Shown in pieces: positions 49,092 to 58,995 of a DNA stretch of 60,000 bases. This DNA is from Cristatella mucedo (Eukaryota; Bryozoa; Phylactolaemata; Cristatellidae), in the NCBI GenBank assembly GCA_009760855.2, contig WPIO01000091.1:560001-620000 (forward strand), written 5' to 3'. The position numbers were made by a program, and so were the translations under genes. Under the pieces are notes generated by a model. That model did not search any database. It was not told where the DNA came from and saw only the letters and a list, made by a program, of their open reading frames with translations. Within the stretch, counting starts at the first letter, position 1. Each line of letters starts with the position of its first letter.

Positions 49092-51110
49092 GGTTCGACG
49101 AATTACCCGAATCCACTCTAATTAGGCTACAATCGACAGGACCTTTGCGTTGCCGAGCTCAAATTTCGAGATTATGGGTTCGACGAATTACTGCAATCCG
49201 CCGAAATTCCCTCTAATTTAGGCTAAAATCGAAAGGACGTTGGCGTTGCCGAGCTCAAATTTCGAGCGAATGTACATTTTCAATTTTATGCATCCACAAA
49301 ATTTCATGTCATTGTTCGCACGTGCACCCATGCAAATGAGTTGCAAAGACCTTTACCGTAATACACTTTAGTTCGCCGCAAATCAACCACAAATCAGGTT
49401 CGCAAAGCACCAACAAGTTTGGAATATAAACCTACGCAACATTTAAAATGTACCCACGAAATGTCTCGTGATTCCACTCACGCGTTCTCACAAAATCTGC
49501 TGTAATGTATTGCCCGGGCCCACGCCAATACTGCAATTCACTGCATCCCACCGAAAAACCAAAGAAATCCTGCGCCATAACCTCCCCTTTGGATTGTTAT
49601 TGACAGTGCACCCTGTGACAGTTGTACTCATAAAATTTCACTTGCGTTGGCATGGGCGTTCTCGAGCAATGCGCTATAATCGACTGTAATTGCTCGGGCC
49701 AATACAGCAATCCACTCCAATCCACCGCAAAACGACTATAAATAAATTTGGCCGTGCTCCAGTTTTTTTGCATGTTAAAGCGTACTGTGTTGCGTGCACA
49801 TCTATTTAAAATAAAAGCAATAGTTTATCCGCGCACTCTGGTAATGCGCGGCAACCGCCCGAAATGGCTTTGGGCAAATACCGCAATCCACTCTAATCCT
49901 CTGCAAATCATCCTCAAATCGTCAATGTGAAGTTCTAATCTACATTGCTACACGATTAGACTCGATTCAACTTGCGAACCACACAATTTCCCTCTACGGT
50001 GCTTGCGCGTTTTCATGTACTGCACTGCAATAGCCCGGTTCCATACCTCAAGCCGCCGCAATGCGACCAGAACGCGTACACTAGAAGCTCTAATTATGAT
50101 GGCACGTTGCTCTACTCTTTCTCAAAATTTCACCACAATTGCCTCGACCATTTTGGATCAATGCACTGCAAAGAATACAATGGCTCTTGCCAATATCGCA
50201 ATCCACAACATTTCGCTACAAAATTCGCCAAAATAGCATTCTCGACGTTCTCACCTTGATTGCAGTGCATTATCATCATTATTTTACAAAACACTTTGTT
50301 TAAAGCAGTGTTATTTTAACCAATTGTGCTCTTGCAACCTGGGGAAATGCATGGCAATATGCGGCACTGGCTTGGCTCAAAGCTGCTATCAATCCGCCAA
50401 TCAATCTGCGACGAATCGACAAGAAATTGGCTTCGCGAAGCGCGAATTGTCATTCCATACAACGTTTCATTGCGCTCAAAGAAAGACTGTAAGGTTTTCA
50501 AACTATCTTGCCGGTTCAGCGTCATCAATGCAGCGCTGTCGACAGCAATGGCAGAGGCGAATACCACAATCTGTGGCAAATCGAATGAGAAATTGGCTGC
50601 ACGAAGCTTCAATTGTCATTCCACGCAACCTCTCACTCGCGCGCGCACGTAATTTCAACGCACTCTGTGCTTTCACTCTCGGGCAGTGCAATCGACGGCA
50701 ATGGCCCTGGCCAATGTGGCAATCTATTATGATCCATTGCAAATCACCAGAAACTGACTGAGCTAAGCTCAAACCTTTCTTACATATCACAGTGCACTGT
50801 GCTTAAAAGTGCGACCACATCCTTTCAACCATCGCGCACGTGCAATCATGAGCAATTAATAGAAATCGACAGCAATGGCCTGGGCCAATACCCCAATTCG
50901 CGGTAAATTGATGAGAAATTGACAAAAGCTCCATTTGTCATTACATAAAACATTTTAATGCGTCCAAAGTGAAACCGTGGCATTTTCAAGCTGATTTTCT
51001 CGTTAACTGTCAGCAAGATATGGCAATCGACAGCAACGGTACCAAAATCAGTGGAAAATGGACAAGATTCGCTTCGCGAATCAGCAACTCTCATTTCACG
51101 TAACGCCTAA
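49092..51110 (+). repeat. Composite tandem-repeat element, copy 2
   Basis: Same family and orientation as copy 1. The core word recurs near 49513, 49693, 49862, 50033, 50180, 50355, 50548, 50701, 50875 and 51028. It extends further left than copy 1 and starts with two 85-bp units (49092-49176, 49177-49266) sharing ttgccgagctcaaatttcgag-type ends. Short ORFs here are by-products of the repeat. Confidence 0.75.
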
Positions 51111-51592
51111 CTGTTCTCGCGAATAATTTGCATACATTGAGCTCGTTCAGCGCGACAGTCGAAGAAAAGACGGAGCGGTGCTGGACAGTAACCGTGCAGA
51201 AGCTCGTCCCCGGTTAACTACCGGTGGACGGTCTAGTGTAGTAACACAACCGGCCTCAACTGGGTACCAAAAGCAACACCGTTAGTAATGGTCACTCGCC
51301 GCCGGCGCAAGTGCTTTACACGGCGCGAACCGGACCGACGGAATTAACTGCGTGAGAACTTCCGAAACTCGACTACAATAAGCTACCTTATGCCTGCATC
51401 GCTAACGATGGTCCGACCACGAAGGTGGACCGCTACAGCACCCCAAGATATGAGCAGCTAACTGAGTAGCCGACAGAACTACCGTGCAGTCTAAGTTGCA
51501 CTTACCTGTTCGTCGCTATAGGGTTCGACTCTCGCGCTCTTCAAGCATAGTCTCGCATCGACTACCGAAGCTGCAGCCCCGAGCTCTGTCAG
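51111..51592. other. Target locus left of the Gmr1-type element
   Basis: GC-rich, not part of the LTR, no gene recognised. It ends in the GTCAG target site. Confidence 0.45.
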
Positions 51593-52029
51593 TGTGAAGG
51601 AACACGAGGCTTGCAGCCTGCGAGCACTGGGCGGAGACCTCGCGATGGCTCTCTCAGACTGCCTACGCAGCCACAAGCTCACTACCGGTGGATGGGCAGA
51701 CGATGACTCGGCAGTCCTGACAAAATCCATGCATTGGCGGCATCTGTGGGTACATCAATATACCACAAACTGCCGCCAGCTGTCGGGCAGGTTCGGAACG
51801 AACAATGGCCCGACAGTGCGAAAAACAAGGCATGCATGGAATATAAGGGTAGCCGGAGGAGTACAACGGGAGGGGAGGGAGAGAGCCCTCGACGCCGGAG
51901 CCGTCCAGTGTGTGTGTGACTGGGCTCGGCTGGCGTACGTGAAATAAAGGTTTTGGTGTTGGAGCCAGCAGACTTGTTGCTCGGTCGCGCTACCCAGCCT
52001 GACGACAGGTCGTGCGGAGGGCTGTCACA
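51593..52029 (+). repeat. 5' LTR of the Gmr1-type element
   Basis: 437 bp, starting TGTGAAGG and ending CTGTCACA (short inverted termini TGTGA/TCACA). A TATA-like ggaatataagg lies near 51838 and AATAAA at 51943-51948, so a U3-R-U5 layout with start and polyadenylation in the last third is likely. Its partner is 56537-56973. Confidence 0.95.
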
Positions 52030-52031
52030 TT

Positions 52032-52050
52032 TGGTTGCTCAGCGGTGGGA
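52032..52050 (+). promoter_or_regulatory. Candidate primer-binding site
   Basis: Two bases after the 5' LTR comes a TGG-initiated stretch (TGGTTGCTCAGCGGTGGGA), the expected position and first bases for pairing with a tRNA 3' CCA end. I cannot name the tRNA by eye. Confidence 0.5.
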
Positions 52051-52104
52051 TCTAGGACGGTCCCTCCACCGGGATCTAAGTGAGTAGAAGCTTGCAAGCT
52101 GTGC

Positions 52105-55020
52105 ATGCCAACGCGCTCTGGTTTGAAATACCAGGGAATGGCGAGTGCTGATGCGACCGAGGAAGCGTCGCGGGGCACCATCGAAGGCATGCTTCAGCTG
52201 ATGCGAGCCGAGTGGAAGCAACAAGCGACAGAACGCGAGGAACGGGAGACGAAGGAGCGACGGGAACGAGAGGAGCGGAAGGAGCGAACACAGTGGCAGG
52301 AGATGATAATGCAAATGTCAAGCAACACCAAACACAACGGAGTAACTCGGTCGGCACCTTCTGGACCCAACATGATGCCTGGCCTAACCCTCGTAAAGAT
52401 GACCGAGCAGGACGACTCAGAGGCGTATTTGCTTACTTTCGAGCGGCTCATGCGGGCCCACGGAGTTGCAGAGGAGCACTGGCCTGCAACACTGGCCCCT
52501 TTCCTGGTCGGCAAGGCCCAGCAGGCTTACCATGCACTGCCGGATGAGGACTGTGGGACCTACGAGGTGGTTAAACAGGCGATATTAAGGAGGTGTAACA
52601 TTACACCAGAAACGTTTCGGAGGAGGTTTCGGGAGTCGAGGAAGGACAGGAACGAATCCTTCTATGAGTTTGCAGCCAGGCTCACAGATTATTGTGATAG
52701 GTGGTGCCGGGATTGCAGAACGATGGACGATGTAAAGGATGCCATGATTTTGGAGCAGTTGGTTTCAACACTACCGACCGATGTACAAATCTGGGTGCGG
52801 GAACGACGAACCAAATCGAGTACGGAGGCTTCGCACCTTGCCGACGACTATGTGGAGGCTCGGGGACCACGTGAAGCAGGCGGCGCAAGCAACGGAGCGG
52901 GAGACCAGAGCGGCCACAAGGCTGCAGGGATCACCTCGGCTAGGGGGAGTACCATGCACCAGGGTACATCCTCCCTGCCAGACAGAAAGTTCTCTGAGGC
53001 AAAGTGCTTCAACTGCGGCTTACGGGGGCATTTTTCGCGCACGTGCCCCGGCAAAGCATACTTCTGTGGTAACGGCATGCTGCCAGGAACGAGGAGACAT
53101 GGAATAGTGGAAGGCCAATTCGTGCGGGGCATCGTGCTCGATACAGGCTGCACGAGGACGATGGTTCGCAGTGGCCTGGTACCACCGGGGAACCTTATCA
53201 GGGAGGCTACGATTACCATCCGATGTGCTCACGGAGACACCTCAGTGTACCCCTTAGCACGGGTATGCATGGAGGTGAGTGGAATAACCATCCAGACGGT
53301 GGCAGCAGTAGCGTGGAACCTACCCGAGGATGTGCTGCTCGGTACGGACATACCACAGTTTCAACTTCTGCTGGGGATGGCGTTACCGATTGGCCATGAC
53401 CGGGAAGAGATCAAGGAAAACTACTTGGTCACAGCCCGAGCCCAAGCCAAGGAGCCGGCCAGGCTTGTGGAGCAGGAGGGGACCCAGCCACCCCAGTCAG
53501 GAGCTGAGTCAACACCAGGAGAGGAGGTTTTGGACACCGAGCTGCCGCTTGGGGCCCAATTCGATGAGGAACTTTTTCACAGCGGGCGCGAACGGAGGCG
53601 ACTCACCCGCCGGGAGAGACGGGAATGCAGGCGAAACCGCCAGACAGAGTTGGAGACCCGACCGGCCGGAGAGACAGCCGAGCCCGTTGGGCTTAGCCAG
53701 GAGCAATTAATCAAACTCCAGGAGTCGGACCCTACACTAGCCCGGGTGCGAAGGCTGGTCAGGAATAGCCAGGGACCGAACACTCGTGGCTACGTGATTG
53801 ATGAGGGTCTGATCTATAGGAGATGGAGCACCCGGAAGGCCGGCCCAGAGCCCATAAACCAGCTGATTCTGCCACAACCCTGTCGGAGCAGAGTGATGAG
53901 ACTTGCACACTCACTTCCACTGGCGGGACACCTGGGGAAGAAAAAAACGACGGACAGAATTCTGACGAGATTTTTTTGGCTGTCCGTACGACGGGACGTC
54001 GAACGGTACTGCCGGAGCTGCCTGCCTTGCCAAAGATGTGATAGGCGGGTTTCAAAACCGGCCCCATTAATTCCATTACCAATAATTGATGTGCCTTTCA
54101 GGCGCATCGGCATGGACCTCATAGGCCCGATCACCAGGAGCCGATCGGGCAATGAGTACATCCTAGTGGTTTGTGATTACGCGACGAGGTATCCGGAAGC
54201 TGTGCCACTTCGAAAGATTGATGCGGCCAGTATAACCAAGGAGCTGATGGAAATATTCTCTCGGGTAGGAGTACCCGAAGAGATCCTAACGGATCAAGGA
54301 TCGAACTTCACTGGGAAGTTGCTGAGGGAGCTATACAGACTGCTACGTATCAAAGCTCTCAGGACCAGTCCCTACCACCCCCAGACAGATGGCCTGGTTG
54401 AAAGGTTCAACCAGACGCTGAAGTCCATGCTGCGAAAGACCGAGGACCAAGAAGGAGGTGATTGGGACCGGCTACTCCCGTACGTCTTGTTTGCCTATAG
54501 GGAGGTCCCCCAAGCATCGACGGGATTGTCACCGTTCGAGCTGCTGTATGGCCGAGACGTTCGAGGCCCATTGGATGTACTTAAGGAGGCATGGGAAGGA
54601 CCTAGACAGGCTGGGAAGAATGCCATCTCTTACGTCTTAGCCATTCGAGAGAGGATGGAAAATATGGCTGAACTAGTCAGGGATAATCTTGAAGACGCAA
54701 GGAGGCGGCAGAAGACCTGGTATGATCGGAATGCAAGGAGCCGTACCTTTAAGCCCGGGGATCGTGTACTCGTGCTTCTGCCGACCAGCTCAGATAAACT
54801 GTGGGCTCAATGGCAGGGGCCCTACGAGATTACTGAGAGAATGGGGAAGTCAACTATGCGGTGGACATGCACGACGCCCGGAAGCGTCGGCGGGTGTTCC
54901 ACATCAACATGCTACGGGAGATCCATCAAGAGCAAGGGTCCGCGAACTGGACACAGGAAACGGACGAGGAAATGGAGGAGCTACCAGCCTGGCCAAGGAG
55001 CAAAGGCCAAAAGTCCGTAG
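52105..55020 (+). CDS. Gag-protease-integrase polyprotein
   Basis: One open frame of 971 codons; the first 914 or so are in the biological frame. An acidic/basic coiled segment (residues about 40-75) is followed by a capsid-like domain (about 95-250) resembling the SCAN domain. Then come a CCHC zinc knuckle (C301, C304, H309, C314), an aspartic protease (DTG at 346-348; LLGTD ending at 415), and the integrase. The integrase has an H2C2 finger (H about 602 and 609, C636, C639) and a catalytic triad D671, D730, E766 (DD35E spacing). A C-terminal WQGPYEI module is cut by a frame break near 54846; the rest of this frame is shadow. The first ATG after the primer site is taken as start. The fused Gag-Pol without a stop or shift after Gag is noteworthy. 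Confidence 0.92.
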   Translation: MPTRSGLKYQGMASADATEEASRGTIEGMLQLMRAEWKQQATEREERETKERREREERKERTQWQEMIMQMSSNTKHNGVTRSAPSGPNMMPGLTLVKMTEQDDSEAYLLTFERLMRAHGVAEEHWPATLAPFLVGKAQQAYHALPDEDCGTYEVVKQAILRRCNITPETFRRRFRESRKDRNESFYEFAARLTDYCDRWCRDCRTMDDVKDAMILEQLVSTLPTDVQIWVRERRTKSSTEASHLADDYVEARGPREAGGASNGAGDQSGHKAAGITSARGSTMHQGTSSLPDRKFSEAKCFNCGLRGHFSRTCPGKAYFCGNGMLPGTRRHGIVEGQFVRGIVLDTGCTRTMVRSGLVPPGNLIREATITIRCAHGDTSVYPLARVCMEVSGITIQTVAAVAWNLPEDVLLGTDIPQFQLLLGMALPIGHDREEIKENYLVTARAQAKEPARLVEQEGTQPPQSGAESTPGEEVLDTELPLGAQFDEELFHSGRERRRLTRRERRECRRNRQTELETRPAGETAEPVGLSQEQLIKLQESDPTLARVRRLVRNSQGPNTRGYVIDEGLIYRRWSTRKAGPEPINQLILPQPCRSRVMRLAHSLPLAGHLGKKKTTDRILTRFFWLSVRRDVERYCRSCLPCQRCDRRVSKPAPLIPLPIIDVPFRRIGMDLIGPITRSRSGNEYILVVCDYATRYPEAVPLRKIDAASITKELMEIFSRVGVPEEILTDQGSNFTGKLLRELYRLLRIKALRTSPYHPQTDGLVERFNQTLKSMLRKTEDQEGGDWDRLLPYVLFAYREVPQASTGLSPFELLYGRDVRGPLDVLKEAWEGPRQAGKNAISYVLAIRERMENMAELVRDNLEDARRRQKTWYDRNARSRTFKPGDRVLVLLPTSSDKLWAQWQGPYEITERMGKSTMRWTCTTPGSVGGCSTSTCYGRSIKSKGPRTGHRKRTRKWRSYQPGQGAKAKSP

Positions 55021-55670
55021 CCGGAGTTAAGTCGGAGGAACCCACAATGGGAGACCAGGTGACCAACGAGCAGGTCAAGGAGCTCCGTGCACTACTGCAC
55101 ACCTACAGTGGGGTGTTTAGCAGGCAGCCAGGGAGCACGAGCTTGGCCGAGCACAGCATCGACATCGGGGACGCGAGACCCATACGGTCATCACCTTACC
55201 GAATCCCCCATGCGTTCCGGGAACAGGTGCCGCAAGAGATAAAGGAGATGGTTGAGGAGGGGATCATTGAGCGGTCGAGCAGCGATTGGTGTTCACCCGT
55301 TGTGGTGGTGCCAAAAAAGAACGGCACCCTGCGCCTCTGCATAGACTACCGGAAAGTGAATGCACTCTCAAGAGTGGATGCCTACCCGATGCCACAGATC
55401 GAAGACCTAATCGACTGCTTGGGACAGGCCCGATTCATTACCACATTGGACCTCACGAAGGGATACTGGCAAGTCCCGATGGCTGTGGATAGCCAGCACA
55501 TTACAGCCTTCACGGCAGGAGCCGACTTGTATTAATTCCGGATGATGCCCTTTGGTCTTCAAGGAGCACCTGCCACGTTCCAGAGACTAATGAATCAGGT
55601 CATCCAGGGACAGGAAGCCTTCGCTGGCTCATATTTGGATGATGTGGTTATACACAGCAAAACCTGCTAG
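54846..55670 (+). pseudogene. Reverse transcriptase domain of the Gmr1-type element (broken)
   Basis: The reading frame one base back from the Gag-integrase frame continues the integrase C-terminal module (VFHINML), then the RT palm: VVVPKKNGTLRLCIDYRKVN, ITTLDLTKGYWQVPM, PFGLQGAPATFQR and the catalytic YLDD at 55632-55643. A TAA at 55533-55535 replaces a sense codon just before the PFGL block, and a TAG follows at 55668-55670 where the frame changes again. Placement of RT after integrase is direct from the sequence. Restoring the frame is left to a comparison with sister copies. Confidence 0.9.
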
Positions 55671-56434
55671 AACACTTGGATCACCTACAGGCAGTACTTG
55701 GGAGACTGTCTCGGGCAGGCCTCACAGCCAATCCGAGGAAATGTCAAATGGCTATGCCTCGCTGCTCGTATCAGGGCCACACAGTAGGAAGCGGATCCGT
55801 ACAGCCGGGTCAGAACAAGGTACAAGCCGTCCAGGAGTTCCCGAGACCCATAACAAAAACTCACGTCCGAGCCTTCTTAGGACTCACCGGGTACTACAGG
55901 AGGTTCATACCCGAATATGCGGCTGTAGCCACGGCACTCACCGACCTAACCCGGAAAGCGGCCCCAGAGAAGGTGTGTTGGACAAACACCTGCGAGAAAG
56001 CGCTCCAGACCCTAAAGGACAAGCTTTGTTCAGCACCCATTCTACGGAACCCGGACTTCTCCAGGGAGTTCTTGCTCCAGACGGATGCATCCGACAGAGG
56101 GATTGCAGCTGTCTTGAGCCAGCTGGACGATAAAGGAGACGACCATCCGGTCGCATACTACAGTAAGAAGTTGTTGCCTCGGGAAGAAAGATACTCCACG
56201 GTCGAGAAGGAATGTCTGGCGATAAGGCAAGGTATGAAAGCTTTTGAAGTGTACTTGTTAGGCCGTCCGTTCATCGTGGAAACAGACCAGAGGTCGCTGA
56301 CCTGGTTAGATAGCTTTAAAGAGAGCAATACTCGGCTTGCTCGTTGGAGTTTGTCCCTCCAAACCTTTCGATACCTTGTCCGACACAAGGCCGGAAGGCT
56401 CAACGGGAATGCAGACGGTTTGTCGCGTGCATAG
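55668..56434 (+). CDS. RT thumb and RNase H domain of the Gmr1-type element
   Basis: In a third frame the polyprotein resumes at EHLDHLQAVLGRLSRAGL, with the usual RT thumb ALTDLTRKA region. Gypsy-type RNase H follows: QTDASDRGIAAVLSQ, AYYSKKLLPREERYSTVEKE and ETDQRSLTWL, giving the acidic active-site residues D, E, D. The frame ends at the TAG at 56432-56434 after NADGLSRA, the usual RNase H end of gypsy-type proteins. No integrase follows, confirming the rearranged order. Confidence 0.9.
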
Positions 56435-56520
56435 GCGGCCACTCGTCAAAGGATCAAAGCAGGACTGCACACTAGAGGCCAGCTCCAACGTGCTACAACA
56501 GACCACTGGTCTGTTGCCGG

Positions 56521-56536
56521 ACGAGGAGGAGAGGGA
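56521..56536 (+). promoter_or_regulatory. Polypurine tract
   Basis: A purine-only stretch (gaggaggagaggga, within 56523-56536) lies directly before the TGTG of the 3' LTR. It is the normal plus-strand primer of LTR retrotransposons. Confidence 0.8.
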
Positions 56537-56973
56537 TGTGAAGGAACACGAGGCTTGCAGCCTGCGAGCACTGGGCGGAGACCTCGCGATGGCTCTCTCA
56601 GACTGCCTACGCAGCCACAAGCTCACTACCGGTGGATGGGCAGACGATGACTCGGCAGTCCTGACAAAATCCATGCATTGGCGGCATCTGTGGGTACATC
56701 AATATACCACAAACTGCCGCCAGCTGTCGGGCAGGTTCGGAACGAACAATGGCCCGACAGTGCGAAAAACAAGGCATGCATGGAATATAAGGGTAGCCGG
56801 AGGAGTACAACGGGAGGGGAGGGAGAGAGCCCTCGACGCCGGAGCCGTCCAGTGTGTGTGTGACTGGGCTCGGCTGGCGTACGTGAAATAAAGGTTTTGG
56901 TGTTGGAGCCAGCAGACTTGTTGCTCGGTCGCGCTACCCAGCCTGACAACAGGTCGTGCGGAGGGCTGTCACA
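56537..56973 (+). repeat. 3' LTR of the Gmr1-type element
   Basis: 437 bp, same ends and signals as the 5' copy (AATAAA at 56887-56892). One difference was noticed (A at 56948). It is followed by the GTCAG duplication and a CT-rich stretch. Confidence 0.95.
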
Positions 56974-56984
56974 GTCAGTCGTCT

Positions 56985-57084
56985 CGATTATACTCTTTCT
57001 CTGTCTCTATCTGTCTCTGTCTCTCTGTATCTCTCTCGCCCTCTCTCTGTGTCTCTCTCTCGCCCTTTATCTCTGTCTCTCTCG

Positions 57085-57142
<58 letters not shown>
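56985..57142 (+). repeat. CT-rich simple repeat
   Basis: Mixed CTGT/CTCT/CGCC words pass into pure CT (57090-57142). Begins directly after the Gmr1-type element. Confidence 0.9.
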
Positions 57143-57145
<3 letters not shown>

Positions 57146-58488
57146 GCCTATTCCCCTCCGCCCGTAATTTATTAGATGGCTCCTGCGCCAGCTTGACATC
57201 CTTTCGCTCTTTGTCTAATGGAGTACAGCAGTCGGTCTACATCCTGACCGCTCTTGGTCTGACCAAAGCTCCATTCTAACCTGAGCTGATCTCGCTGTCA
57301 GACTGGCACGTCACTCCGCTTCCGATTAAATAATGTGTCCTCCTACCCAATTCTGCTTGGCTAGTCCGCCCGCTACGGGTTGCTCAAGGTGCGCGCTAGT
57401 CAGACAAACTAAGGCAAGGGCTAGTATCGCGGCTAGCGTGAGAGCTGCCCCCCCCCCCCAGTGCAGGACTAATGCTGCTGCCGAGGCGGTGGCCCTGCAC
57501 TGGAAGTACGCGGAAGTACGTGAGGCGACGCTCCAAAGCAAAGCGATGCAGAAGCTGCCGTTCGTTCTAGCTAGCGAACGCGGCCCAGTATGACAACTGC
57601 AGACTTTACAGAATAGGAATTGCCATCGGACGGTCGGGACCGCCGGGCTGCCCCAGCCGACCGGCGACGTTGAAACTAGTGCCGCTTCGTCGAAGCGAAG
57701 CGGCACTACGGCGAGGCGCAACAGAGCCTGAGCGCTATTGCTGCGATGCCTGCGAAATGCAGTCCTCTGACGGCGATGTTTGCAAACATTCGTTTGCAAA
57801 CCGACAGCGCGATATTGGTGATTCGACTAAGTTTATATAAAAACTTGACTTGGCCTTTGCGTAGTTCTTCTGCTGGGTGCATCCCATCTCAGATTGCTAG
57901 AGTGCTTCTAGAACGGCATACCTTCGGGCACGCGTTGAGATATGATGGGGGTCTAGAGTGTCTATCAGGAAATCTGCGAATAAAACACTCAGAGTACGAG
58001 TACGTTTTGAACTAGTCTGATTCTCAGCCCCGGTAGCGCTTCGCCTGTAAGCTTGTTATGGAAACCAGGCCTAAAAAGGACCGGATGCGGCCATGTGAAG
58101 AACCCGGCTCCCGATGGCTCTCTGCACGGCTTAGTGCCATTAAAAAGAAAATGGTTGGCAACGAGGAGAAATTCTTCACGCCACAGGGGAAACTGCCTGA
58201 AAGGCTATCCAGCCGCCCAATTTGTTTACTCCCGCCTCCACTGTGGGAGAGCCTGAAGCTACGAGCCCAAAGCTCAGCGCCCAGAAGCTCCTCACGCGTA
58301 CCGATTAAAAAATAATTCGGTTGGATCGGTAAACCAATTTGGAGCTTGGCAGGTCGTCTTTATAACAGGTTGTGCGAAAGAGCATGAAGTATTTGGCACT
58401 TTTTAAAACAAGCTCGCCCCACATTAAACTGATACCACCCCTGCAAATTGACCCGTACCTGCCCGCCGAAGGCTCGCCGTGTTAGCGC

Positions 58489-58491
<3 letters not shown>
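57143..58491. other. GC-rich unassigned stretch
   Basis: C run at 57450-57460 and the 13-bp hairpin at 57677-57708. Open frames on both strands show no domain. Confidence 0.4.
57677..57708. repeat. Perfect inverted repeat (13-bp stem, 6-base loop)
   Basis: TAGTGCCGCTTCG and its exact complement flank the loop tcgaag. Function unknown; no terminator-like T run follows. Confidence 0.85.

Positions 58492-58577
<86 letters not shown>
58492..58577 (+). repeat. (GA)n microsatellite
   Basis: About 86 bp of pure GA on the plus strand, just upstream of the LINE A 3' end at 58620. Confidence 0.95.
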
Positions 58578-58580
<3 letters not shown>

Positions 58581-58619
58581 CCTGGAGCTTCGCGCGAAGG
58601 CACGCCGCTCGCTCAGCCC

Positions 58620-58995
58620 CTAGAGATACTTTATCAGTGGGGTTTACAGGCCCTCCTAGCGACAGACTTCAATTCGCTTACTTCTCACGAGGCTTCGGTC
58701 AGAAACATCCGCGCTTCAAACTTGACAGATCCTTTGAAAATAATTACTAGTGTGTATGCTCCCAGAGAATGGCACTCACTCCCAAAGGATGTCTCGACAT
58801 CGCCTGCCTCAACAATATTTAAACTGAAGCGACAAACGCGCCTGTCGATGTGACAAGTCCTTTGTGTGCATAAGCGTCCTGACGCTGTACGTGTTATCGC
58901 TAACCAATTGAAATACCTTCTCTGCAGCAAATGTGAAGTGCCTAGAAAGAGATTTAGTTCTCCGAGGATGCTATACAAAGGTCTTATTATTATTT
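58620..58995 (+). mobile_element. LINE family A 3' end, 0.4 kb
   Basis: RT C-terminus with REWHSLPKDV, then 3' UTR, hairpin at about 58938-58976 and an ATT tail at 58983-58995. Preceded by a GA tract. Confidence 0.7.

Larger units (their letters stand above)
51593..56973 (+). mobile_element. Gmr1-type Ty3/gypsy LTR retrotransposon, full length, defective in RT
   Basis: A 5381-bp element with two 437-bp LTRs that I read as differing at one base (52004 G, 56948 A). It is flanked by a 5-bp duplication GTCAG at 51588-51592 and 56974-56978. Internal order is Gag, protease, integrase, reverse transcriptase, RNase H. That order is usual for Ty1/copia. In Ty3/gypsy relatives it defines the Gmr1 group, first described from deuterostomes. 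The protein motifs are gypsy-like: YLDD, the gypsy RNase H, and an H2C2/DD35E integrase. Two frame breaks (near 54846 and 55665) and one in-frame TAA (55533-55535) disable the polyprotein. There is no envelope-like ORF; only about 100 bases separate the RNase H stop from the 3' LTR. Confidence 0.93.

Noticed and set aside
51594-51947. A 117-codon ORF, repeated at 56337-56891
   Set aside because: It is the LTR sequence read in one frame; the duplication reflects the LTR pair.
54846-55020. C-terminal 58 codons of the Gag-integrase ORF as real protein
   Set aside because: After the frame break this frame loses the integrase module; the conserved residues continue in the neighbouring frame.
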